Assembly: GCA_031423155.1 (NCBI GenBank)
Contig: JANPEZ010000175.1
Span: 1 to 28,367, forward strand
Source: JANPEZ01 sp031423155
GTDB taxonomy: Bacteria; Actinomycetota; UBA4738; HRBIN12
Length of the DNA stretch: 28,367 bases
Direction of reading: 5' to 3'
Numbering within the stretch: the first letter of the stretch is position 1; each line of letters begins with the position of its first letter. The notes beneath the pieces were generated by a model. It saw only the letters and a list, made by a program, of their open reading frames with translations. It had not been told where the DNA came from and ran no database searches. The translations under genes and the position numbers were made by a program. This document shows, piece after piece, positions 1 through 8,010 of this stretch.

Positions 1-358
1 GGCCCCCCGGTGCGTCGTCGGCGGGCGTCTCATCGGTGGTGCATCCTGCCGACTTGGCAGCGTTGATCGCCGCTTGCGGCAAGTCTTTGACGGTGTCGGC
101 GCGGGTGAAGAACGTGAAGACCGCGAAGGCGACCAGGCCGATCACCGAGGCGTACATCGCACGCCTCGTTGCCCCTCGTCGCGCCTGAGCCTTGCGCGCG
201 CGCTCTCGCGCGATGCGCGCGGCCTCCTTGTTCGCTCGCCGGTCCTTGGCCCCGGCGGGCGCCTCCTTCGGGCTCTTCTTGCCGGCGGCGGACTTAGGAG
301 TACCCGGGCCCGGCGGCCGGCTATGAGGGTGCCGCTTCTTCTGTTTCTTCTTGGCCAT
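1..358 (-). CDS. DUF3105-like membrane-anchored protein, N-terminal part (cut by window edge)
   Basis: The first 119 codons of a minus-strand gene are visible; the rest lies beyond base 1. The start ATG (358-356) shares its A with the TGA stop of the upstream gene (TGATG), so translation is probably coupled; a GGGAG ribosome site lies about 6 bases upstream. The N-terminus is a long Lys/Arg-rich cytoplasmic stretch (residues 1-67), then a membrane helix at about 68-84, then an outside segment with an Ala-Gly-Cys at 104-106. This matches the layout and the AGC motif of the complete neighbour, so it is probably a second copy of the same family. The DUF3105 core is not in the window, so the family call rests on the neighbour and the architecture. 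Function is unknown. Confidence 0.6.
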   Translation of the reverse strand, partial: MAKKKQKKRHPHSRPPGPGTPKSAAGKKSPKEAPAGAKDRRANKEAARIARERARKAQARRGATRRAMYASVIGLVAFAVFTFFTRADTVKDLPQAAINAAKSAGCTTDETPADDAPGG

Positions 359-1182
359 CAGAAGCTCCCAGCCGGTTCCGGTGCATCACCCAGGTACGGC
401 AGGTTGTCGAACGTCTGCGAGCCGTAGCGCGCGGTGAAGTTGAACGCCGCGGCCAGACTGACGCTCTGGCAAGTCTCCAGGCGATGCCACGCGACCACCG
501 CCATCTGAGTACCGGCCGGCAGCTTGCCGGCGTCCCCTTCATCCGGATAGTCGTAGGGAGCGACGATCACCCTGTCCCGGTTTACGTCGAAGTCGCTCTC
601 GCCGTAGAAGTCCAGCAGCTCGGTCAGTTCGGGGCCGGATGTTCCCGGTGAGTACCAGACGATGGTTCCACCGTGCTCGAGGGAGTGGATCGCGCGCACC
701 AGCGAGGGAGGCGACTCGTAGACACCGCCGGGTAACGGCGAGGGATCATGGGGCCCGGAGGCCGCAGGGATGGTCGGGTAGGTCGAGAGGGCTGGGGGCG
801 TTGCGGGACCACCCTCGCCTCCGATGTGAGTGTGATCCTGGTCCGGGATGCTGCCGTCCGCGGTCGGGATGATCCCGACTCCGACGTTGGCCCCGTCGTA
901 GTCGGGAGTCGTCGCGACGGGGCTGCAGCCCGCGGTCTTCTCGGCGGCCTCCGCCTGCGAGAGCAGCGCCTGCGCGGCGGGCAGGGCAGCCTTCTTGTTG
1001 CCGAGTGCCGTGATGAGAAGCGCTCCCGCCCCGACGACGACCGCCAGGGCCAAAGCCCCCAGGGCGATCGAGCGTTTGCGCCGCCGTCTCGCCATCTTCT
1101 GCTCGATCTCTTTGCGCTGGCGCCTGGCCTCCTCGCGCTGCTGATCCCGGGTTGGTCTGGGCGTCTGGTCGTCCTTCGCCAC
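358..1182 (-). CDS. DUF3105 domain-containing membrane-anchored protein
   Basis: 274 residues from the GTG at 1182, chosen because GAGGAG lies 9-10 bases upstream and the extra N-terminal residues of a longer frame look non-coding. Residues 1-38 are highly basic, one membrane helix spans about 39-61, and the rest should lie outside the cell. The C-terminal part carries the DUF3105 signature: YPTIPAASGPHDPSP (135-149), GVYESPPSL, then HSLEHGGTIVWYSPG (166-180). Cysteines 86 and 238 could form a disulfide. DUF3105 proteins are common in Actinobacteria but have no proven role. The downstream gene overlaps by one base and looks like a paralogue, so the two may work as a pair. The divergent NCS2 permease starts 170 bases away and is probably unrelated. 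Confidence 0.85.
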   Translation of the reverse strand: MAKDDQTPRPTRDQQREEARRQRKEIEQKMARRRRKRSIALGALALAVVVGAGALLITALGNKKAALPAAQALLSQAEAAEKTAGCSPVATTPDYDGANVGVGIIPTADGSIPDQDHTHIGGEGGPATPPALSTYPTIPAASGPHDPSPLPGGVYESPPSLVRAIHSLEHGGTIVWYSPGTSGPELTELLDFYGESDFDVNRDRVIVAPYDYPDEGDAGKLPAGTQMAVVAWHRLETCQSVSLAAAFNFTARYGSQTFDNLPYLGDAPEPAGSF

Positions 1183-1262
1183 GTTCTCGATCTCCTCGGA
1201 TAGCGCCGGTGTTGCCTTCTTCGAGTACCTGTGCGCGCGAAAGCTTACCGACTGAAGGGCTA

Positions 1263-1291
1263 TTGCGCGGCACCCCAAGTGTTCCTATGCT
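1263..1291 (+). promoter_or_regulatory. Predicted promoter of the NCS2 permease gene
   Basis: TTGCGC (1263-1268), a 17-base spacer and TATGCT (1286-1291) make a reasonable housekeeping-type promoter. The start site would be near 1297, giving a leader of about 55 bases that ends in a GGGGGAGG ribosome site before the GTG at 1353. Seen by eye only. Confidence 0.5.
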
Positions 1292-1352
1292 CGGGCCGCC
1301 TTCCCCGCATCGCCGTTCGCGGCGCGCCCGCGCGTCGCAGGAAGGGGGAGGC

Positions 1353-2768
1353 GTGGCCAAGACCGACAGCGACGTCGTACGCGTCGGAGGGGCCTCGAGC
1401 GGCCTCGACCGCTACTTCAAGATCTCAGAGCGCGGATCCACCGTTCGCACCGAGATCGGGGCCGGAGTCACCACGTGGCTGACGATGGCCTACATCTTGT
1501 TCCTGAACCCGGCGATCTTGGGAGCCATCGCCGATCACGAAGGCACCAGTCTGGACGCCGGCCAAGTGCTGTCGGTGACGGCGCTGGTTGCCGGTGTCCT
1601 CACACTCGCCATGGGCCTGTACGCGAACTATCCGTTCGCCTTGGCCGCGGGGCTCGGACTGAACGGCTTCGTGGCGTTCGGACTCGTTGCGAGCTTCGGA
1701 CTCACCTGGCCCGAGGCGATGGGGGTCATCGTCCTCGAGGGAGTGATCATCACCGTGTTGGTTCTCACCAACGTCCGTGAACTGATCATGGATTCGATCC
1801 CGATGGACCTGAAGAGAGCGATCGGGATCGGCATCGGTCTGTTCATCGCGCTTATCGGCCTGGTCGACGGTGGCGTCGTCGTCAAACCTGAGGGTTCGCC
1901 GCTACCGGTGGGGCTCGCCGCGGACTTCTCCAACATGCACATGCTGGTCTTCGTGATCGGGTTGGCTCTGTCGGCCCTACTGGTATCGCGCAAGGTCAAG
2001 GGTGGATTGCTGATAGCGATAGTCGGCTCGACGGTGGCCGCGATAGTCATCAACCAGGGCTTCGGAGATTCGACCCAGTGGGCCAATGGCGTCGCGGTTC
2101 TTCCCTCCGACTGGGTCACCGCTCCCCAGTTCGACCTGGTGGGCAAGGTTTCCTTCGGGTTCCTCTCGGCCCTGGGTGCGGCTACGACGATCAGCATCGT
2201 GCTGGCCGTGATGATGTCGGACTTCTTCGACACGATGGGAACCGCGACCGCCCTGGGTTCGGAGGCGGGCCTGTTGGACGAGAACGGCAAGCTACCCGAT
2301 ATCAAGAAGGTTCTGCTCGTGGACTCACTCGCCGCGGTGGCCGGTGGTGCTACCTCGTCGTCGTCGAACACGACCTACATCGAGAGCGCGTCGGGTGTTG
2401 CCGAGGGTGGGCGAACCGGTCTCACCTCCGCGGTTACGGGAGTGCTCTTCCTGGGGTGCCTGCTGCTCTCATCGATCGCGGGCGTTATCCCCTACGAGGC
2501 GACGGGGCCGGTCCTGGTCATCGTCGGGTTCTTCATGATGCAGGGCGTGGGCGAGATCGACTGGCGCGACCCGGGGATAGCGATCCCGGCGTTCCTTACG
2601 ATCATCCTGATGCCGTTCACCTACTCCATCACGAACGGAGTGGGCGCCGGCTTCCTGGCCTTCGTGTTCATCCGTGTGGCGCAAGGGCGAGCCAAGGACG
2701 TTCATTGGCTGCTCTACGTCATCGCCGCACTGTTCGCTTACTACTTCTTCCACGGCGTGCATCCCTAG
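1353..2768 (+). CDS. NCS2 family nucleobase permease (AzgA/PbuG-like)
   Basis: 471 residues from the GTG at 1353, which follows a GGGGGAGG ribosome site; an upstream ATG in frame would add 67 residues of low-complexity shadow sequence. The protein is a polytopic membrane transporter with about 12-14 hydrophobic helices. It carries features of the COG2252 branch of the nucleobase:cation symporter-2 family: an early EIGAGVTTWLTMAYILFLNP segment, FFDTMGTATALG after Asp290, and a Ser-rich SSSSNTTYIESASGVAEGGRTG stretch around residues 334-355. Members of this branch import hypoxanthine, guanine or adenine, driven by protons. The exact base cannot be told from sequence. The window also holds a purine nucleoside phosphorylase, which fits purine salvage, but the genes are 19 kb apart. 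The gene is monocistronic and ends at a strong hairpin. Confidence 0.9.
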   Translation: MAKTDSDVVRVGGASSGLDRYFKISERGSTVRTEIGAGVTTWLTMAYILFLNPAILGAIADHEGTSLDAGQVLSVTALVAGVLTLAMGLYANYPFALAAGLGLNGFVAFGLVASFGLTWPEAMGVIVLEGVIITVLVLTNVRELIMDSIPMDLKRAIGIGIGLFIALIGLVDGGVVVKPEGSPLPVGLAADFSNMHMLVFVIGLALSALLVSRKVKGGLLIAIVGSTVAAIVINQGFGDSTQWANGVAVLPSDWVTAPQFDLVGKVSFGFLSALGAATTISIVLAVMMSDFFDTMGTATALGSEAGLLDENGKLPDIKKVLLVDSLAAVAGGATSSSSNTTYIESASGVAEGGRTGLTSAVTGVLFLGCLLLSSIAGVIPYEATGPVLVIVGFFMMQGVGEIDWRDPGIAIPAFLTIILMPFTYSITNGVGAGFLAFVFIRVAQGRAKDVHWLLYVIAALFAYYFFHGVHP

Positions 2769-2789
2769 CGTCACAGCGTCGATGCGTCA

Positions 2790-2818
2790 GACCCCGGGGG
2801 CACCACGGCCCCGGGGTC
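2790..2818. terminator. Hairpin terminator between convergent genes
   Basis: GACCCCGGGG (2790-2799) pairs perfectly with CCCCGGGGTC (2809-2818) around a 9-base loop. It lies between the permease stop and the convergent sensor kinase stop and could serve both strands. The trailing T-run is only TT on the plus strand, so termination strength is uncertain. Confidence 0.75.
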
Positions 2819-2822
2819 TTCG

Positions 2823-5669
2823 CTAAGGGGAGACGCCCCCATCCGGCAGGAAGACGAGGAACGAAGCTCCTCCGCCTTCGCGCTGCTGCACCCAAGCCCT
2901 CCCGCCGTGAAGCTCGGCGAAGCGCTTGACGAGCGTCAGGCCCACCCCGACCCCCGGTGAGTGTTGGGGCGCGTCCGGCCCCTGCAGGAACGGTTCGAAG
3001 ATGGCCTCGCGCAGCTCCTCGGGGACGCCCGGTCCGTCGTCGGCGACGCCGATCAGAACCCCGTCGCCTTCAGGGTGGACGGATACCCAGATCTGGGCGT
3101 CCTGCGGTGTATGGCGGTCGGTGTTGGCAAGCAGGTTCTCGACGATCCTTTCCACCTTCGCGCCGTCGATCGCGATCACGACGGGTTGTATGTCGGTGTG
3201 GATGCGCGCCGACCTGACCATGTCGGACTCGGCCAGAAGGCGCCTGACCAGTGCTCCGACGTCGGTCGGGTGCAGCTGGGGCGTGATGATCCCCCGAGAG
3301 AGTCGGTCCATGTCGAGCAGGTTGGTGACCAGCCGGTCGAGCTTGCGGGCGTTCTCTGCGATCCGCCCGGCCATGTCATGCGTGTCGGCGGGCTCGAGTT
3401 CCAGGTCTCCCCGCTCCAGCGTCACGGCCAGGCCCAGGATCGCTGCGAGCGGCGTCCGAAGATCGTGGGAGACCGCCTGCAGGAAGGTGTTCTTCATCTC
3501 ATCCAGAGCCCTCAGCCGTTGGGCCGCCTCCCTTTCGATCTCGAGGGAACGCTCCAGCTTCTCCTCGGCCGTCTTCAGGTTGGTGATGTCGAGCATCGTT
3601 CCCAGCCAGTAAGGGGGACGCCCTTCGGGGGAGATCAGCTTGGCCTCGTCGCGGATCCACACCGTCCGGCCGTCTCGAGCGATCATGCGGTACTCCATGA
3701 CGAAGCCCTCGCCCGCCCGGTTGGTCGCTAGATCCTCGGCGTGAACGCGGTCCGCGTCGTCCGGGTGGATGATCGTCTTCCAGAATCCGGGATCCGCCGT
3801 GAACTCCTCCGGTGCGTATCCCACCTGGTTGGCTACCGTGGGGGAGACGTAGGTGGTGTTGGACTCGCCGGTGCTCGGATCCGATTCCTGCATGTATATG
3901 ACCGCCGGGCTCTGTTCGACGATCGCGCGGATGCGATCCTCGCTCTCCTTGCGTTCGGTGATGTCGAACATCACTCCCTGCCAGGAGATCGGACGACCCT
4001 CCTCGTCCTTCACGAGCACGGACTCGTCGCGGAACCAGACGACGCTCCCGTCCTTGGCGATCATCCGGTAGTCCTGAGCGTAGGAATCCCCGCGTTCGCG
4101 CACGACGCGGTCGCTCTCTGCCATCACACGCGCGTAATCGTCGGGGTGGATGATCCCGATCCAAGACCCGGGGACGCTCCATTCTTCCGGCGTGTATCCC
4201 AAGATCGAGGAGACCTGAGGGCTAACGAAAGCCGCAGTCACGGACCCGTCGTACTGGTCACCGTCGGGCAGATCCTCTGTGTACGTGAGCGCCGGCATCC
4301 GTTCGACGACCAGTCGGTAGCGCTCTTCGGCCGCCGCCAGATCGTCTAGAGCCTGCCGGCGGGCCGTGATGTCCTGCATGAAGCCCTGCCAGTAGGAGGG
4401 CTTACCTCGGTCCTCACGGATCAACACGGCTTCCTCGTGGATCCAGATCCATCTGCCATCGGAGTGCTTGACCCTATACTCGATCGAGAGAGGCTCGGCC
4501 ATCTCGCCTGCCCGCGCCGCGCCGGCTTCTGCCTGATCCCGGTCGTCAGGGTGGATGACTTGCAGATAGAAGTCGAAGCTCTCCGTCCACCGCTCCGGCG
4601 CGTAACCGAGCACGTCGGTGACCCTCGGACTCATGTACGCGACCCCGTCCGCGATCGACGTGCCGGGCTTGACCCGCTCGATGTAGCTGACGATCGGCAT
4701 CTCCTCCACCAGCACCCGGTAGCGCTCTTCGGCCTCATGCCGCTCAGTAACGTCGATGAGGAACCCCTGCCAGTAGGCGAGTGATCCGTCCGGTCGCGTG
4801 ACCCGGGTCGAGGAGTCGTGCACCCACACGATCCGGCCGTCGGCCGCGATCATCCGGTATTCCTCGTCGAAGGTGCCCTCCGCCTGGGCAGCCTCCGTGA
4901 TGCGGTCTCGGTCGTCTTCATGAACGATCGACCACCAGAAGGTCTGATCGGCGAAAAAGCGCTCCGGCGGGTACCCGACGACGTCCTCGATCTGGGGGCT
5001 CAGGAAATCCAAGACGTAGCCGGAGGGCGTCGGCACGTCGGTGTAGGTCACGGCAGGTATCTGAGCGACGAACTCGCGGTAGCGCGACTCCGCCTCCCGG
5101 GTCTGCCCTTCGGTTCGCTGCCGACCGATCGCGGCACCCAGAACTATCGCCGAGGCCCTCAACGCTTCGAGCTCTGATCCTCCCCAGTCCCGTTCTCGGT
5201 GGCCGTCGTCGAATCCGATCGAACCCCACCAATCTTCGCCGACGAAGACCGGAAGCGAGATGAGCGAACGCGCTCCGTGTGACTGGACGGGCAGGCGCTC
5301 GGACTCGGGCAGATCTGCCGCGTTGCCCTGAACCACCTCGCCTGCCGCAAGGAGCTTGGCCCAACGGCCGAAGCCGGAGACCTCCCATTTGGCCGTGCGG
5401 TAGGAGGGGTCCTTGCTGACTCGATAGAGGCCGGGCTCGGCCCATTCGGCGACCCACGTGACGGTCAGATCTCCGTCCTCGTCCCGGCCGTTCTGGGTTA
5501 TGTACGAGCGGGAGACTCCGGCCGCCAGCCCGAGGCGCTCGAGGACCTGCGGCGCGGCCTGCATCCAGTCGCTGGCGGCCAGGAGGCGCTCGGCGGCGAA
5601 GGCAACGGCTTCCAATATCGCGTCGCGTCGAAGAGATGGCGAGGAATCGGCGTGGGCCTTGCTCTCCAT
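2823..5669 (-). CDS. Soluble multi-PAS sensor histidine kinase (GAF, 4xPAS, HisKA, HATPase)
   Basis: 948 residues; the ATG at 5669 follows AAGGAG at good spacing. A GAF-like domain (about 20-185) is followed by four PAS/PAC units starting near residues 195, 315, 448 and 577. Each contains the pattern SPQ/SPR..GY.PE, HPDD or HEDD, EYRM, DG..VW and YWQG..DIT. Next comes a short coiled coil (about 697-725) and a HisKA domain with the phospho-acceptor in SHDLRTPL (His735). The ATPase domain shows the N box ENLLANTDRH (844-853), DDGPG (877-881) and GVGVGL (906-911). No membrane helix is visible, so it senses something inside the cell; the ligand is unknown. No response regulator is adjacent. It lies downstream of fbiB on the same strand with an 85-base gap, so it may have its own promoter. 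Confidence 0.92.
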   Translation of the reverse strand: MESKAHADSSPSLRRDAILEAVAFAAERLLAASDWMQAAPQVLERLGLAAGVSRSYITQNGRDEDGDLTVTWVAEWAEPGLYRVSKDPSYRTAKWEVSGFGRWAKLLAAGEVVQGNAADLPESERLPVQSHGARSLISLPVFVGEDWWGSIGFDDGHRERDWGGSELEALRASAIVLGAAIGRQRTEGQTREAESRYREFVAQIPAVTYTDVPTPSGYVLDFLSPQIEDVVGYPPERFFADQTFWWSIVHEDDRDRITEAAQAEGTFDEEYRMIAADGRIVWVHDSSTRVTRPDGSLAYWQGFLIDVTERHEAEERYRVLVEEMPIVSYIERVKPGTSIADGVAYMSPRVTDVLGYAPERWTESFDFYLQVIHPDDRDQAEAGAARAGEMAEPLSIEYRVKHSDGRWIWIHEEAVLIREDRGKPSYWQGFMQDITARRQALDDLAAAEERYRLVVERMPALTYTEDLPDGDQYDGSVTAAFVSPQVSSILGYTPEEWSVPGSWIGIIHPDDYARVMAESDRVVRERGDSYAQDYRMIAKDGSVVWFRDESVLVKDEEGRPISWQGVMFDITERKESEDRIRAIVEQSPAVIYMQESDPSTGESNTTYVSPTVANQVGYAPEEFTADPGFWKTIIHPDDADRVHAEDLATNRAGEGFVMEYRMIARDGRTVWIRDEAKLISPEGRPPYWLGTMLDITNLKTAEEKLERSLEIEREAAQRLRALDEMKNTFLQAVSHDLRTPLAAILGLAVTLERGDLELEPADTHDMAGRIAENARKLDRLVTNLLDMDRLSRGIITPQLHPTDVGALVRRLLAESDMVRSARIHTDIQPVVIAIDGAKVERIVENLLANTDRHTPQDAQIWVSVHPEGDGVLIGVADDGPGVPEELREAIFEPFLQGPDAPQHSPGVGVGLTLVKRFAELHGGRAWVQQREGGGASFLVFLPDGGVSP

Positions 5670-5754
5670 GGGCCGCGCTCCTTCGAGATAGGCCTCGATG
5701 GATTATCGGGCCGCATGGGCGTCCTAGCGATACCCGGAAACGCGGAGCCTGCGC

Positions 5755-7047
5755 CTAGTCGTGCCTGAGATGACGTGAGAGATCGAGCTCGGGTCGGGGG
5801 GAGGGCTCACGACCGGCCGGAGGTCGTCCGACGGCCACCGATCCGAGCGCGAACCAACGGTCGTCCAGGTCCAGCGCGGCCCTGGTCTCCTCCTGGCAGA
5901 ACAGGGTCGAGGAGATCCAGGCAGAAGCCAGCCCCTGGGCGTGAAGGGCCAGCAGCAGGTTCTGGATCGCGGCGCCCCCCGATAGAAGGAACATGTCGCG
6001 TTCGGCTCCGGCTCGTTCCGCATCCGGGTAGGGGTGAGCGCCTTGCATCTGGACGAAGGGGAGTATCAGAACGGGTGCTGCGCCTAGGAGTGCATCCGAG
6101 CGAGTCAGGCGCCGCTCGATGGTCGTCCCGGGTGTTCCGTCGCCCTCCAGGTCGGCTCGCCAGGCGGCCGCGATGGCCCCGGTGACCCGTCGTTTCGCAG
6201 CCGCAGAGGCCAGGGCGACGAACAGCCAAGGCTTCGTGTGATGAGGAGCCGGCGCCGTGCATGCCGCGCGCACGGCATCTTCGATCGCCTCGTTCGGCAC
6301 GTCGCCCGGCCCGAACGAGCGGATGGTCCGACGAGCCGATAGCGAAAGCAGAGGAGATTCTCGGAACAGATCCTCGCTGGACTTGCGGATCAGATCGGCT
6401 GCGGTCCCCGGCGGCGCTCCCTGCCGGTCGATCCCGCGAACGATCGCGACTGGGATCCGGGAGTCCTTGGCCATGACCAGACCCGAGGCGGCAGCGACCT
6501 CGTCCGCCAGAGCAACGATCGTCGCTTCCAGAGCGCGACCGTTGTGGTCGCGCCTGCCCCTCAGGTCCACCACCGGGGCAAGTCCGGCGCACCCGATCGC
6601 CACGTTCACTACCCCCTCGCGCCAGGCTCGCCCGAAGGTGTCGGTCACCACGACGCCGAGATCGGACAGACCGAGTCTGGACGCCAGGCCCTTGCGGATG
6701 GCTTCGGCGGATGCGTCGGGATCCTCGGGAAGGAGCGAGAGCATCCCCTCGGCCACGTTGGACGCGTCCACGCCGGCGTTCGCGCAGACCAATCCGTGGC
6801 GCGTTTGGGCTATGACCAGATCTCCGCGTCGCGCCACCACGCGAACGCTCTCGCTCGCCACCACTGCAGAACGGTTCGATCCGGAGACCAGCCGACCCTC
6901 GGCCTTGGACACGATCTTCTGAGTGACGGCGACCACGTCCCCGTCTCGCAGCCCTTGGTCCCTCAAGAAGGGTGCTAGCAACCCAGCCAGATCGGCCCCG
7001 GCTTCTACCTCCGGCAGTCCGGGGACCGGTGTGATCTCGACCGTCAT
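5755..7047 (-). CDS. fbiB: Bifunctional F420-0:gamma-glutamyl ligase / nitroreductase-domain dehydro-F420 reductase (FbiB)
   Basis: 430 residues. The N-terminal half (about 1-240) is CofE: KIVSKAEG (44-51), ANAGVDASN (89-97) and TDTFGRAWREG (135-145) match the GTP- and metal-binding core of the ligase that adds glutamates to F420-0. The C-terminal half (about 240-430) is a nitroreductase-fold FMN domain opening with RRTIRSFGPGDVP (239-251). In mycobacterial FbiB this domain reduces dehydro-F420-0 to F420-0. Length and domain order match actinobacterial FbiB rather than stand-alone archaeal CofE. The ATG overlaps the fbiA stop in an ATGA junction (7044-7047), so the two are translationally coupled. 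Product: mature polyglutamylated coenzyme F420 in the cytoplasm. Confidence 0.95.
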   Translation of the reverse strand: MTVEITPVPGLPEVEAGADLAGLLAPFLRDQGLRDGDVVAVTQKIVSKAEGRLVSGSNRSAVVASESVRVVARRGDLVIAQTRHGLVCANAGVDASNVAEGMLSLLPEDPDASAEAIRKGLASRLGLSDLGVVVTDTFGRAWREGVVNVAIGCAGLAPVVDLRGRRDHNGRALEATIVALADEVAAASGLVMAKDSRIPVAIVRGIDRQGAPPGTAADLIRKSSEDLFRESPLLSLSARRTIRSFGPGDVPNEAIEDAVRAACTAPAPHHTKPWLFVALASAAAKRRVTGAIAAAWRADLEGDGTPGTTIERRLTRSDALLGAAPVLILPFVQMQGAHPYPDAERAGAERDMFLLSGGAAIQNLLLALHAQGLASAWISSTLFCQEETRAALDLDDRWFALGSVAVGRPPAGREPSPRPELDLSRHLRHD

Positions 7048-7982
7048 CCCGCGACCAGTTCCAGCGCCGCCCTGGCGAGGGCCTCGGCGGTCTCATCGTC
7101 GCGCATGATCGTGTCCGTTATCGCGACCGGGATATCGAACCTGGGCGCGAGCGCCTCGTCGGCCAGGTCGATGACCCAAGCTCCGAGGATCCCTTCGTAT
7201 GAGCGCGCGGCTCCCAGCGCCGAAACCTCAAGCCCCGCAACGGGCATCAGCCGGTCGGCCATCCCCACGAGCGGCGCGCCGCCGACGATAGGGGAGATCC
7301 CAACGACGACCTCTCGGCGGGACGCGACCGCCTCCCGCACTCCGGGTACCGCCAGTATCGGCCCCGTCGAAACGACCGGATTCGAGGGACAGATGACGAT
7401 CACGTCGGCCCGGTACAGCGCATCCAGCACGCCGGGCGTGGGATCGGCCACCTCGACCCCCTCGAACCTGAAGGCTTTGACCTCGTCTGTCCCGCCACGC
7501 TTGACCCAGTACTCCTGGAAGTGAAGATCCAGCTCGGCTCCTACTTCATCGACGATCGTTATCCGCGTCGTGACCGGGTCCTCGCTCATAGGCAGCAGCC
7601 GCGAGGCAACGCCGAATCGCGCCGCGATCCTCTCTGTCACCTCCGAGAGCGCGAGTCCTTCTTCCAGGAGACGAGTCCTATATAGGTGTGTTGCAAGGTC
7701 CAGGTCTCCCAGGCCGAACCAGGCCGCCTCGGGGTCGAACCGGGCCAACTCCTCCTGGGAACGAAACGTCTCGGCCCGCCGCCCCCAGCCGCGGTCCCGG
7801 TCGAAGGCGTCGCCCAGCCAATAGGTCACAGAATCCAGGTCGGGCGAGATGTGCAGGCCGTGCATCGAGATGTCGTCACCGGTATTGACGATCACCGTGA
7901 CGTCGGCTGCCGGCACGACCCGCACCAATCCCCGCAGGAACTTGCCCGCCCCGATCCCTCCCGCCAGAGCCGCGACCTTCAT
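7044..7982 (-). CDS. fbiA: 2-phospho-L-lactate / phosphoenolpyruvate transferase of F420 synthesis (FbiA/CofD)
   Basis: 312 residues from the ATG at 7982; a longer frame to 8180 adds Ser/Ala/Arg-rich shadow sequence antisense to fbiC and is rejected. The protein opens with AGGIGAGKFLRGL (7-19), then NTGDD (33-37), HGLHISPDLD, and later PSNPVVSTGPIL. These are the CofD motifs for binding Fo and the guanosine-diphospho donor. CofD/FbiA couples Fo to an activated three-carbon acid; in Actinobacteria the donor is reported to come from phosphoenolpyruvate, giving dehydro-F420-0. The gene is the first of an fbiA-fbiB pair. Its start lies only 28 bases from the divergent fbiC start, with a TACGCT box 8 bases upstream, so it may be leaderless. 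The gene making the guanylylated donor (cofC/fbiD) is not in the window. Confidence 0.95.
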   Translation of the reverse strand: MKVAALAGGIGAGKFLRGLVRVVPAADVTVIVNTGDDISMHGLHISPDLDSVTYWLGDAFDRDRGWGRRAETFRSQEELARFDPEAAWFGLGDLDLATHLYRTRLLEEGLALSEVTERIAARFGVASRLLPMSEDPVTTRITIVDEVGAELDLHFQEYWVKRGGTDEVKAFRFEGVEVADPTPGVLDALYRADVIVICPSNPVVSTGPILAVPGVREAVASRREVVVGISPIVGGAPLVGMADRLMPVAGLEVSALGAARSYEGILGAWVIDLADEALAPRFDIPVAITDTIMRDDETAEALARAALELVAG

Positions 7983-7990
7983 AGCGGTAC

Positions 7991-8003
7991 AGCGTAGTAG
8001 GCT
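7991..8003. promoter_or_regulatory. Back-to-back -10 boxes for divergent fbiA and fbiC
   Basis: In the 28-base gap, TACGCT lies on the minus strand (7996-7991), 8 bases before the fbiA ATG. TAGGCT lies on the plus strand (7998-8003), 7 bases before the fbiC ATG. Both fit the TANNNT -10 pattern, at a distance that would start transcription at or next to the ATG. No ribosome site fits in the gap for either gene. The -35 regions would lie inside the opposite coding sequence and are not convincing. Confidence 0.55.
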
Positions 8004-8010
8004 CGCCCGC

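Noticed and set aside
1183..1352. Purine riboswitch before the NCS2 permease
   Set aside because: No three-way junction or conserved loop sequences of the purine class are visible, and the predicted leader is only about 55 bases.
1628..2371. 247-codon minus-strand frame opposite the NCS2 permease
   Set aside because: Ser/Thr/Pro-rich antisense shadow of a well-conserved transporter.
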